Assembly: GCF_034006665.1 (NCBI RefSeq)
Contig: NZ_JAVESI010000004.1
Span: 62,001-126,000 of the forward strand
Source: Trichloromonas sp034006665
GTDB taxonomy: Bacteria; Desulfobacterota; Desulfuromonadia; Desulfuromonadales; Trichloromonadaceae
Length of the DNA: 64,000 nucleotides
Direction of reading: 5' to 3'
Part shown: piece after piece, positions 24,661-32,464 of the stretch
How the letters are laid out: every line of letters starts with the position of its first letter
Position numbering within the stretch: the first letter of the stretch is position 1
Notes under the pieces: model-generated
What the model was told of the DNA's origin: nothing
Seen by the model: only the letters and a program-made list of their open reading frames with translations
Databases searched by the model: none
Made by a program: the position numbers and the translations under genes

Positions 24661-26331
24661 TCAATCAGCTTTACAGATGGCGCCGGTATTGGCCGAGGTC
24701 ACCACGGCGGCGTAGCGGGCCAGCCAGCCGGTCTTGATCTTCGGTTCGGGACGGATCCAGCGAGCGCGGCGCTCGGCCAGCGCGGCATCGCTGACTTTCA
24801 GGGTAAGCGCGCGGTTGGGAATGTCCAGTTCGATGGCATCGCCATCCTCGATCAGGGCGATGGGACCGCCCACCGCCGCCTCGGGAGAAACGTGGCCTAT
24901 ACAGGGACCGCGGGTACCGCCGGAAAACCGGCCGTCGGTGATCAGGGCGACACTGTCCCCCAGCCCCAGGCCCATGAGGGTCGCCGTTGGCGCCAGCATC
25001 TCGCGCATGCCGGGCCCCCCCTTGGGCCCCTCGTAACGGATGACAACGACGTCGCCAGCGACCACCTTTCCGCCCATAAGCGCGGCCATCGCCGCCTCTT
25101 CCGAATCAAAACAGCGCGCCTTGCCGGTGAAACGCATCATCTTTTCGGAAACCCCGGACTGTTTGACGACGGCGCCGTCGGGAGCGAGATTGCCGGAGAG
25201 GACGGCGATGCCACCCTCGGGGCGGATCGGAGAGCTGACCGGATGCACCACCTCTTCATCAACATCGGCGACACTGGCGATAATCTTCTGGGTTGAGATG
25301 CCGGTCAGGGTCGGATTGTCCTGAATCAGATCGCGCAGCTGATAAAGGACTGCGGCCACGCCGCCGGCGGCATCGAGATCCTCCATGAAATGCTTGCCGC
25401 CGGGGTTCATGGAAGCCAGTTGCGGTGTGGTGCGGCCGAGGCGGTCGAACTCTTCGAGAGGCAGCTCAACCCCAGCCTCGCGAGCGATGGAGAGCAGATG
25501 CAAGACAGTGTTCGTTGAGCCACCCAAGGCCAGGTCGACGCGGATGGCGTTTTCAAAAGCGGCCTTGGTCAGAATCTGACGGGGAGTGATGTTGTCCCGA
25601 ACCAGTTCCATGATCCGTTCACCGGAAGCAAAAGCGATGCGTTTTTTCAGGGAGGAGACCGCCAGGGCGGTGCCGCAGCGCAACAGACTCATCCCCATGG
25701 TCTCGGTGAGGATGGCCATGGTGTTGGCGGTGAAGAGCCCCTGGCAGGAACCGGCGGTGGGGCAGGCATTCTCCTCGCACAACATCAGTTCCTTTTCGTC
25801 GATGACCCCGGCTTTGTAGCGTGCCATCGCCTCAAACGTATCGGTGACGAAGGAGAAACGCCGCCCCTGACGGCCGGCTCCGGTCATCATCGGTCCGGCG
25901 GTGACGACGATACAGGGAATATCAAGACGGGCGGCGGCCATGAGCATGCCGGGGGTGATCTTGTCGCAGTTGGTGAGAAGTACCAGACCATCGAGGCGAT
26001 GGGCCTCGGCCACCGACTCGATCATGTCGGCGATCAGTTCCCGGGTAGGCAGGGAGTAGTGCATTCCCTTGTGGCCCATAGCAATGCCGTCACAGACCCC
26101 GGGGATGCCGAAGAGGAAGGAGTGGCCGCCGCCGGTGTGAACCCCTTTTTCGATGAAACGCTCCAGTTCACGCATGCCGGTATGCCCGGGAATCAGATCG
26201 CTAAAGGAGGTGGCGACGCCGATGAAGGGGCGGTTCATGGAACTGTCGGGAACACCGGTCCCTTTGAGTAGCGCCCGGTGCGGAGTGCGTTCGAAACCCT
26301 TGGTGGTAGCGTCACTGCGTTTGGCTGTCAT
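24661..26331 (-). CDS. ilvD: Dihydroxy-acid dehydratase
   Basis: Third step of branched-chain amino acid synthesis: dehydrates dihydroxy acids to 2-oxo acids with an iron-sulfur cluster. It has 556 residues from MTAKRSDATTKG; the longer open frame has a hydrophobic leader without a ribosome site. Cluster ligands are expected in NCDKITPGM, and in the Cys of ACPTAGSCQGLFTANTM; the Mg/substrate loop is LALGGSTNTVLHL. It is the first gene of the ilvD-B-N-C group. I find no leader peptide or T-box upstream, so attenuation by charged tRNA is not evident. Confidence 0.95.
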   Translation of the reverse strand: MTAKRSDATTKGFERTPHRALLKGTGVPDSSMNRPFIGVATSFSDLIPGHTGMRELERFIEKGVHTGGGHSFLFGIPGVCDGIAMGHKGMHYSLPTRELIADMIESVAEAHRLDGLVLLTNCDKITPGMLMAAARLDIPCIVVTAGPMMTGAGRQGRRFSFVTDTFEAMARYKAGVIDEKELMLCEENACPTAGSCQGLFTANTMAILTETMGMSLLRCGTALAVSSLKKRIAFASGERIMELVRDNITPRQILTKAAFENAIRVDLALGGSTNTVLHLLSIAREAGVELPLEEFDRLGRTTPQLASMNPGGKHFMEDLDAAGGVAAVLYQLRDLIQDNPTLTGISTQKIIASVADVDEEVVHPVSSPIRPEGGIAVLSGNLAPDGAVVKQSGVSEKMMRFTGKARCFDSEEAAMAALMGGKVVAGDVVVIRYEGPKGGPGMREMLAPTATLMGLGLGDSVALITDGRFSGGTRGPCIGHVSPEAAVGGPIALIEDGDAIELDIPNRALTLKVSDAALAERRARWIRPEPKIKTGWLARYAAVVTSANTGAICKAD

Positions 26332-26443
26332 AAAGAAAAATCCTTCCAACACTATATATGGGAAAAACAAAGTTACGGAGCCGCCAATCCACAGTATAGC
26401 CCCGACAAAAAATATTCGAAATGGATAAACACCTCATGATACA

Positions 26444-26479
26444 GGAAAGGGTTCGAGCCAGAGACTCGAACCCTTTTCC
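26444..26479 (-). terminator. Hairpin downstream of the DUF465 gene
   Basis: A 12-bp perfect core stem (26446-26457 with 26465-26476) around a seven-base loop, flanked by A/T-rich arms. It probably ends the DUF465 transcript 23 bases after its stop codon. The U-tract is short (CCCTTT), so strength is uncertain. Confidence 0.55.
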
Positions 26480-26501
26480 GGACATAAGCGCGAAAAAGCG
26501 T

Positions 26502-26732
26502 CTATTGGCGATGCTGGCTGATAATCTGCTCCATCTCGTCCTTACCGGCCAGTTTCAGTTTTTGCACCTTTTTTCTTTCCAACTCTTCATCGGGGGTCAA
26601 ATAAGCTTTCTGGTCCAGCTTTTCCAGTTCCTTTTCAAGCAGCTGATGTTCCTCGTAAAGAAGCCTGAAACGAGGATGGCTGTCGAAAAGTAGCTGGACC
26701 ACATCCTGATGCGCCTGACCTTTTTCCTCCAT
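26502..26732 (-). CDS. DUF465 (YdcH/SlyX-like) small coiled-coil protein
   Basis: A 76-residue, highly charged helical protein, start MEEKGQAHQ chosen because GGGAGG lies six bases upstream. It is nearly all predicted coiled coil: FRLLYEEHQLLEKELEKLDQ followed by the DUF465 pattern LTPDEELERKKVQKLKLAGKDEM. The family is widespread in proteobacteria; structures show a helical hairpin, but no function is assigned. It has its own consensus promoter at 26780-26808 and a hairpin after it, so it is a single-gene unit between tsaB and ilvD. Confidence 0.85.
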   Translation of the reverse strand: MEEKGQAHQDVVQLLFDSHPRFRLLYEEHQLLEKELEKLDQKAYLTPDEELERKKVQKLKLAGKDEMEQIISQHRQ

Positions 26733-26779
26733 GGGACACCTCCCGAGCAAGGGTTGATATAGGGCGAAAACGCAATTTT

Positions 26780-26808
26780 AAAATAACCAATGAATTTTTC
26801 ATTGTCAA
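26780..26808 (-). promoter_or_regulatory. Sigma70 promoter of the DUF465 gene
   Basis: Minus strand TTGACA (26803-26808), 17-base spacer, TATTTT (26780-26785). The spacer contains an AT-rich palindrome (CAATGAA TTT TTCATTG at 26788-26804), a possible operator or weak terminator of tsaB. Confidence 0.6.
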
Positions 26809-26847
26809 CAATCTATCCACCGCAAATCGCTTCGCCGGTGCCCGCTG

Positions 26848-27549
26848 TCAACACCCCGTCAATCCGCTCACGGCAAGTTCCGCCTCGGAGGGTCGGATAT
26901 AGGTGGGAACCAACACTTCAAGCGGAAGATGCTCCCCCTGCCGTAACGCTTCCAAGGCCAGGACCAGAGCATTGGAGGCCCGACAGACATGAGTCGGCCA
27001 GGGGGCGAAACGGGCCCCGGCCCCAAACTGCCCGTCAATGACAGCGCGATAACGCCGGGCGCCGTCGCCGACAAAGAGCACATCGCCGGAAAGCCGCGCC
27101 AACCACCTTTCCGGCGACTGCACACAGGGGGAAAGAAGGGTTTTGAAAGCGGCCTCCCGCCACTCGTAAAGAGCCGCGTAGACCTCGCCTTTGCGGGCAT
27201 CGAGCAGGGTGCAGACCGGCAGCGCAGCGAAGGGAAGGCGCCAGGCCAAAGCGGCCAAGGAGGAAATACCGACGACCGGTTTGCCGGTCGCCAAAGCCAA
27301 TCCCTTGACCGTCGCCACCCCGACCCGCAGTCCGGTGAAGGAACCGGGGCCGAGAACCACGCCGAAGCCGTCCATTTCTCCGAGGGTCAGCCCTACCCCT
27401 TTGAGCAGAACATCGATCGTTCCGAGAAGATGATCGGTATGATTGGCGGGCCCGGTAAGGAGAATCTCGCCGAGCAAAGTCTCACCGCAACTGACGGCCA
27501 CGCTTCCGGTCAGGGTTGCGGTATCGACCAAGAGCAAGCGCTCGGCCAT
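26848..27549 (-). CDS. tsaB: tRNA threonylcarbamoyladenosine synthesis protein TsaB
   Basis: Partner of TsaD/TsaE in making t6A at position 37 of ANN-decoding tRNAs. It has 233 residues. The ASKHA-fold signatures are present: LLLVDTATLTGSVAV at the start and GVVLGPGSFTGLRVGVATVKGLAL. Two adjacent ATGs are possible; the second (27549) has GGAGGG at the better spacing, while the first overlaps the rseP stop as ATGA. It is the last gene of the uppS-cdsA-dxr-rseP-tsaB series. Its product provides the t6A that MtaB (17978-19282) then thiomethylates. Confidence 0.92.
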   Translation of the reverse strand: MAERLLLVDTATLTGSVAVSCGETLLGEILLTGPANHTDHLLGTIDVLLKGVGLTLGEMDGFGVVLGPGSFTGLRVGVATVKGLALATGKPVVGISSLAALAWRLPFAALPVCTLLDARKGEVYAALYEWREAAFKTLLSPCVQSPERWLARLSGDVLFVGDGARRYRAVIDGQFGAGARFAPWPTHVCRASNALVLALEALRQGEHLPLEVLVPTYIRPSEAELAVSGLTGC

Positions 27550-28880
27550 CATTGCCCTCCAAGGAAGATGCGCATGATGTCGTTGTAGAACGCCAGGATC
27601 ATCAGGGAAAGCAGCAGCACCAGGCCGACCTGCTGCATGACCTCGCGGGCGCGCAGAGAAAGAGGACGACGAAAAACGAATTCGTAGAAATTGAAGAAGA
27701 GATGACCGCCGTCGAGAATCGGAATCGGCAGCAGGTTGAGAATCCCCAACTGGATGCTGAGAAAAGCCAGCACCGTCAGAATACTGGAAAGATCGGTCTG
27801 GGCCGCCTGCCCGGCGATCTGCACCACGGTAATAGGACCGCCGATACTCTTGGTGGAGACATGGCCGGTAAACATTTTCTGAATGAAGACCAAAGTCAGT
27901 TCAATCAACTCTACCGTCCGTTTCGCCCCCGCTTTGATGGACTCCAGCGGCCCGAAACGCTTGAAGACACTCTCCTGGAACGGGCTGATGCCGACCAGGA
28001 ACGCTTCGCCGTTGGCCTCATCCCGTTCCGGCTTGATCAACAAACTGAGGGTCTGATCGCCTCGTTGCAGCTCAAAGGTCTGCGCCTCGCCGCTCCCCCG
28101 TTGCACCGCGCCGCGAAGATCGTACCAAGAACGGACCGGAATGCCGTCGATAGCCAGGATCCGGTCGCCGACCTCCATCCCCGCCGCCAGCGCCGGCATC
28201 CCCGGAGCCAGGCCCCCAACCACCGCCTCCTGGGGAGGAAGCAGGCCCAGGAATTGCAGTCCTTCCAGGGCACTCTCCTCAGGGGAGAGCCGCAACGTTA
28301 CCGCCCCCCCCTCGCGACGGACAGAAAATTCCAGCGCGGAACCGGCATTGGCAATCAGTAGTGGTCCGGTATCGGTCCAGTCTTTCACCGCCTCGCCGTT
28401 GATCGTCTCGATACAGTCGCCGGCGGTGAAACCGGCGCGCGACCCGGGGCTGTCGGCCACCACGTAACCGATACAGGGGGGTTCATCAAGAAAAGCCGGC
28501 AGATTGACCCCAACCATATACGCTACGGGCAGCACGATAAAAGGGAGGATCAGGTTCATCAGCGGCCCGGCGGCAACAATGGCGGTTCGCCGCGACACCG
28601 GCTTGCGGGCGAAGGAACGGGCTTCATCCTCGGGGGTTAACGGTTCTTCTTCCCCCCCCTCTCCACTCCCTTCTCCAAGCATCTGCACATAGCCGCCAAG
28701 AGGAATGGCGCAGATCAGGTATTCGGTCTCCCCCCACTGTCTGGAAAGGAGCTTGGGTCCGAAGCCCAGGGAGAATTTGAGTACTTTGACGCCGCAGAAC
28801 TTGGCCACGGCGAAATGACCAAGTTCGTGGATAAAGACAAGGATGCCGAGCATGATGATGCCGGCGACGATGGTAATCAT
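27549..28880 (-). CDS. rseP: RIP metalloprotease RseP (site-2 protease)
   Basis: Membrane-embedded zinc protease that makes the second cut in anti-sigma factors such as RseA. It has 443 residues. The first membrane helix carries the zinc motif HELGHF at about 18-23; two PDZ domains lie between about 115 and 290; the third zinc ligand is in PIPILDGGHLFFN near residue 380, and the last helix follows. All catalytic residues are intact. It follows dxr by 15 bases and its stop overlaps the tsaB start. This dxr-rseP pairing is conserved in many Gram-negatives. Confidence 0.94.
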   Translation of the reverse strand: MITIVAGIIMLGILVFIHELGHFAVAKFCGVKVLKFSLGFGPKLLSRQWGETEYLICAIPLGGYVQMLGEGSGEGGEEEPLTPEDEARSFARKPVSRRTAIVAAGPLMNLILPFIVLPVAYMVGVNLPAFLDEPPCIGYVVADSPGSRAGFTAGDCIETINGEAVKDWTDTGPLLIANAGSALEFSVRREGGAVTLRLSPEESALEGLQFLGLLPPQEAVVGGLAPGMPALAAGMEVGDRILAIDGIPVRSWYDLRGAVQRGSGEAQTFELQRGDQTLSLLIKPERDEANGEAFLVGISPFQESVFKRFGPLESIKAGAKRTVELIELTLVFIQKMFTGHVSTKSIGGPITVVQIAGQAAQTDLSSILTVLAFLSIQLGILNLLPIPILDGGHLFFNFYEFVFRRPLSLRAREVMQQVGLVLLLSLMILAFYNDIMRIFLGGQ

Positions 28881-28895
28881 GAATGCAGCCTCCGT

Positions 28896-30053
28896 TTAAA
28901 CGGATGGATGGATCAGTTTCCGCGCCTCGTCCCGCGCCCAGCGGTCGGCCCGCAACACCTCGTCGATGTGAGTCAGAGGCAGAACACGATGATTGGCAAG
29001 AGTCGCGCGAATGATCTCGGGGATAGCCAGGAAGGGGATCTCCCCGGCGAGAAAGGCTTCGACGGCCACCTCATTGGCGGCATTGAGCACGGCAGGCGCG
29101 CTCCCGCCGTCACGCAAGGCTTCGTAAGCCAGATCCAAACAGGCAAAACGCCGGGTGTCGGGCGGCTCGAAGGAGAGAGAACCGAGGCGGCAGAGGTCGA
29201 GGGGGGGAAGGTTCAGGGGGAGACGCTCCGGATAGGAGAGCGCGTAGGCGATAGGCGTTTTCATATCGGGAATGCCGAGCTGGGCGATCACCGAGCCATC
29301 CTGATATTCGACCATGGAGTGCACCACGCTCTGCGGATGGATGTGCACGGAAATTTGCTCGCCGGGCAGATCAAAAAGCCAACTCGCCTCGATCACCTCC
29401 AGCCCCTTATTCATCATCGTCGCCGAATCGATGGAAATCTTGCGCCCCATGCTCCAGTTGGGATGGGCCAGGGCCTCGGCCGGAGTGACCCGCTGCAGAT
29501 CCGCCAGGGAACGGTTGCGAAAGGGACCGCCCGAGGCGGTGAGAATCAGGCGGCGCACGTCGCCGCGCCGGTGACCAACGAGCGACTGGAAAATCGCCGA
29601 GTGCTCGCTGTCGACGGGGAAGAGTCGTACCCCTTTGCGCGCCACGGCCGCCATCACCAGAGAACCGGCGGTGACCAGGGTTTCCTTGTTGGCCAGGGCG
29701 ATATCCTTGCCCGCCTCGATGGCGGCCAAGGTCGGGATCAGCCCGGCAGCGCCGACGATGGCCGACAGAACCATCTCCGCCTCTTCGTGGCAGGCGCAGG
29801 CGATCAACCCTTCAATCCCGGAAACGATCGGCGGCGCCGAAGACCCGAGCATGGCCTTCAGTGTTTCGGCATCGGCAGGATGAAGCACCGCCACCAGACT
29901 CGGCCGGAAACGGCGGATCTGCTCTTGCAACAGTTCGAGGTTGCGCCCGGCGGTCATGGCGACCACCCGGAAACGATCGGGATGTTCGGCAACGATTTCG
30001 AGGGTATTGACGCCGATGGAACCGGTGGACCCGAGAATACTCAGATGCTTCAT
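28896..30053 (-). CDS. dxr: 1-deoxy-D-xylulose-5-phosphate reductoisomerase
   Basis: Second step of the MEP route to isoprenoids; rearranges and reduces DXP to MEP with NADPH. It has 385 residues from MKHLSILGSTGSIG, which carries the NADPH-binding loop. Metal and substrate motifs include VDSEHSAIFQ and MGRKISIDSATMMNKGLEVIEA in outline. The start overlaps the cdsA stop as ATGA; the 59-codon extension upstream lies within cdsA and is a shadow. Also named IspC. It sits with uppS and cdsA, linking isoprenoid, undecaprenyl and phospholipid synthesis. Confidence 0.96.
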   Translation of the reverse strand: MKHLSILGSTGSIGVNTLEIVAEHPDRFRVVAMTAGRNLELLQEQIRRFRPSLVAVLHPADAETLKAMLGSSAPPIVSGIEGLIACACHEEAEMVLSAIVGAAGLIPTLAAIEAGKDIALANKETLVTAGSLVMAAVARKGVRLFPVDSEHSAIFQSLVGHRRGDVRRLILTASGGPFRNRSLADLQRVTPAEALAHPNWSMGRKISIDSATMMNKGLEVIEASWLFDLPGEQISVHIHPQSVVHSMVEYQDGSVIAQLGIPDMKTPIAYALSYPERLPLNLPPLDLCRLGSLSFEPPDTRRFACLDLAYEALRDGGSAPAVLNAANEVAVEAFLAGEIPFLAIPEIIRATLANHRVLPLTHIDEVLRADRWARDEARKLIHPSV

Positions 30054-30859
30054 GACAAAGCCGCCCCCGTTCCAAACCAGAGCGCGTAGTAGTAAGCCGG
30101 TGCAAAGGCGAAAATCAGACTGTCCAAGCGGTCGAGAAGACCCCCATGCCCCGGCAGAAGAGTGCCGGAATCCTTGACGCCGAAACTGCGCTTGATCATC
30201 GATTCGAAGAGGTCGCCGATCTGCCCACACACCCCCAAGAGAAGGCCGAGGAGCAAGGTATCGAAGATCCCCAGGGAAGCAAAGAACCAGAATTTGAAGA
30301 GCAGCGCACCGGCGACCCCTCCGATCACCCCGCCGATGGCGCCTTCCACGCTCTTGTTGGGGCTGATCGCCGGGTAGAGCTTGCGCCTGCCCAGGCTCAC
30401 TCCGGTGAAATAAGCTGCCGAATCGGAAGACATGATGATGAAGAGAACCAGGAAGACCCAGTACTTGCCGTCGGGCAACTCATGCAGCAGCGCGAGATGC
30501 CCAAAAAGCAGGGGCAAATAGAGAAACCCGAGCAAAATCAGGCCGAGCCGGTGGATAACCGACGTCAGATCGCAAAAACGAAAGAGGAGAAAGGTAGCAA
30601 AAAAGAGGGTGCCCATGGTCAACGCCGGAACCACTGTCGCCGGCTCGAGGACGAACGCCAAAGTCAGAAGAACGCCGCAGGCAACGGCAAGATGGCGATT
30701 TCGCCGCGGTTCGTCGGGCAGGGCCATGCGGTAGAATTCGGCCAGAGCGAGACCGGTCACCGCAACGACGAGCAGGTCGAAGAGAAAAAGGGGCGCATAA
30801 GCGACAAACAGAATCAGCAGCGGTAAACCGATCAACGCGGTATAGATACGTTGTTTAAT
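30050..30859 (-). CDS. cdsA: Phosphatidate cytidylyltransferase (probable ATT start)
   Basis: Makes CDP-diacylglycerol from phosphatidate and CTP. A multi-helix membrane protein of about 269 residues with the C-terminal family signature KRSFGVKDSGTLLPGHGGLLDRLDS (in two blocks) carrying the conserved acidic residues. The start is odd. No ATG or GTG is available near the expected N-terminus. The best candidate is ATT at 30857-30859, with AGGAG seven bases before it, giving (M)KQRIYTALIGL, which fits the usual beginning of CdsA. It overlaps the uppS stop by one base. A TTG at 30895 is an alternative with no clear ribosome site. Confidence 0.88.
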   Translation of the reverse strand: MKQRIYTALIGLPLLILFVAYAPLFLFDLLVVAVTGLALAEFYRMALPDEPRRNRHLAVACGVLLTLAFVLEPATVVPALTMGTLFFATFLLFRFCDLTSVIHRLGLILLGFLYLPLLFGHLALLHELPDGKYWVFLVLFIIMSSDSAAYFTGVSLGRRKLYPAISPNKSVEGAIGGVIGGVAGALLFKFWFFASLGIFDTLLLGLLLGVCGQIGDLFESMIKRSFGVKDSGTLLPGHGGLLDRLDSLIFAFAPAYYYALWFGTGAALS

Positions 30860-31607
30860 GACTGTTCTCCTCGAAAGGGCCGTCCCCTTCGGCAATCTGT
30901 GCCGAGGTCAACCCGAAGCGACGCTGGCGGCGGGCAAAGACGGCGAGGGCCTCATGCAGCTTTTGTCGGCTGAAATCGGGCCAGAGCTCCTCAGTGTAAT
31001 AAAGTTCGGCATAGGCCAATTGCCAAAGCAGAAAATTGCTGATGCGCATCTCGCCACTGGTGCGAATGAGCAGATCGGGATCGGGCATACCGGCCGTATC
31101 GAGAGCACCGGCCACCCGCGCCTCGTCAATCTCCTCCGGCGCGAGGCGGCCGGCCGCCACCTCCCGGGCCAGGGAACGCATCGCTCGGATCAGTTCGTTG
31201 CGCGAACCGTAGGAAAGGGCCAGAGTCAGCACCATACTGGTATTGCCCGCAGTCCGTTCCATGGTCTCGCGCAGCACCCGCACGACCTCGGCGGGCAGGC
31301 GCTCGATCTCACCGATCACCCGGAAGCGGATGGAGCGAGCGCAGAGATCGTCAAGTTCCGAAGCCAGGTAACGGATCAACAACCCCATCAGGGCGTTCAC
31401 TTCGTCTTCGGGACGCCCCCAGTTTTCCGAACTGAAAGCGTAAAGGGTCAGATAGCGGACGCCGAGGGTCCGGCACTCCGAAACCACCTCCCGCACCGCC
31501 TCCACGCCACGATGATGCCCTGCGATACGCGGCAGATGCCGCCGTTCTGCCCAGCGGCCGTTGCCATCCATGATAATGGCCAAATGTTCAGGTATGCGTA
31601 TGCGCAT
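30855..31607 (-). CDS. uppS: Undecaprenyl (isoprenyl) diphosphate synthase
   Basis: Cis-prenyltransferase making the C55 carrier for peptidoglycan and other envelope polymers. It has 250 residues. The catalytic Asp lies in AIIMDGNGRWAERR; YAFSSENWGRP and the C-terminal DLLIRTSGEMRISNFLLWQLAYAE (in two blocks) are typical. The start has a poor ribosome site: GAGAA is about 16 bases away. A ten-codon open frame, MTVYAHTHT, begins ten bases upstream and overlaps the uppS start in another frame; it may help deliver ribosomes. The usual upstream genes pyrH and frr are absent; a lipoprotein gene precedes it. Confidence 0.95.
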   Translation of the reverse strand: MRIRIPEHLAIIMDGNGRWAERRHLPRIAGHHRGVEAVREVVSECRTLGVRYLTLYAFSSENWGRPEDEVNALMGLLIRYLASELDDLCARSIRFRVIGEIERLPAEVVRVLRETMERTAGNTSMVLTLALSYGSRNELIRAMRSLAREVAAGRLAPEEIDEARVAGALDTAGMPDPDLLIRTSGEMRISNFLLWQLAYAELYYTEELWPDFSRQKLHEALAVFARRQRRFGLTSAQIAEGDGPFEENSH

Positions 31608-31705
31608 AAACGGTCATTATTCTCTTCTTTAGATAGACGTCAGGGATCGAAAGAGGCGTTAAGCTACCATGAAACGAACTCGCCAGGCAAGCGTCGAACC
31701 GTCGT

Positions 31706-32365
31706 TCAACGGGAAGCAGCGGAAAGCAGGCGCAACGAACGCAGCATGCAGCGCGCTTCGGGATAATCCTCCGGATCCTTGCCCGAATCGGTGTAATAGA
31801 AGAAAAACCACGCATCCCCGGCGAAACCGATGAGGCCGTAAAAGCGGGTGGGAACGTCATGCTTGCGATAGGCGGCGTCAAGGCTGTAGGCATAATCGGC
31901 GCCCTTGACCCGCACCCGTCGAACCCGTTGGCTGACCTCAGTCACACCCTCCTCGCTAATCAGACTCTGCGCCGCGAAACGGGTCGAATCGGCAACCATG
32001 GAACGCGACGGGGCACTCTCTCCGGCCGCCAAGGGGCTGAAATCGATATCGAGATGAGCACCGCTGACAGGGTTGAAGATGTAGTGCTCGTTGGCCGCGA
32101 GGCGTTTGTCGACGGCGGCCTGGAGGGCGGCTTCATCCACCTTCTTGTCGTGCGCTTCGAGATCGTGGGCCAGATGTTCGGTCATCTCCTCGATGAGAAA
32201 CACGGGAGCCTGAGGGGAGTTTTGCCACCGCTCCGGCGGAATCCGGATCGTCAGGGTTCGCCCAGGGGAAACGTCCAGAACATGATCGGGCCAGGGGCGT
32301 TTCGCGCAGGCACAGAGAAAGAGCAGGGACAAAATCAGCAGAAGACGGACAAAGCGTCGGGGCAT
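31706..32365 (-). CDS. Predicted lipoprotein of unknown function
   Basis: A 219-residue protein starting MPRRFVRLLLILSLLFLCAC, with GGGAGG before the start. The N-terminus is a lipoprotein signal; Cys20 in LCAC is the likely lipidated residue. The mature part is soluble, with an acidic helical region at about 60-100 (EEMTEHLAHDLEAHDKKVDE) and a beta-rich C-terminal half ending in YEEDYPEARCMLRSL-like sequence (GKDPEDYPEARCM). I do not recognise the family. It is 98 bases upstream of uppS on the same strand, so co-transcription is possible. Envelope localisation is inferred from the signal only. Confidence 0.75.
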   Translation of the reverse strand: MPRRFVRLLLILSLLFLCACAKRPWPDHVLDVSPGRTLTIRIPPERWQNSPQAPVFLIEEMTEHLAHDLEAHDKKVDEAALQAAVDKRLAANEHYIFNPVSGAHLDIDFSPLAAGESAPSRSMVADSTRFAAQSLISEEGVTEVSQRVRRVRVKGADYAYSLDAAYRKHDVPTRFYGLIGFAGDAWFFFYYTDSGKDPEDYPEARCMLRSLRLLSAASR

Positions 32366-32464
32366 GGGCTCCTCCCTTGAAGGGCAACGGCCGGGATTAG
32401 CCGTTGGATGAAGGAATATACCACGCTTCTCGACCAACAAAAGGCGGGGATGAAAAATGCGGCT

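Noticed and set aside
26332..26443. Leader-peptide attenuator or T-box upstream of ilvD
   Set aside because: No Leu/Val/Ile-rich short frame and no T-box sequence or specifier loop is visible.
26446..26476. Hairpin with GGTTCGAGCC that looks like a tRNA T-arm
   Set aside because: No acceptor, D or anticodon arm can be built around it; it is better read as a terminator stem.
30054..30230. 59-codon N-terminal extension of dxr
   Set aside because: Lies inside cdsA in another frame, has no homology, and the internal ATG overlaps the cdsA stop with the classical ATGA arrangement.
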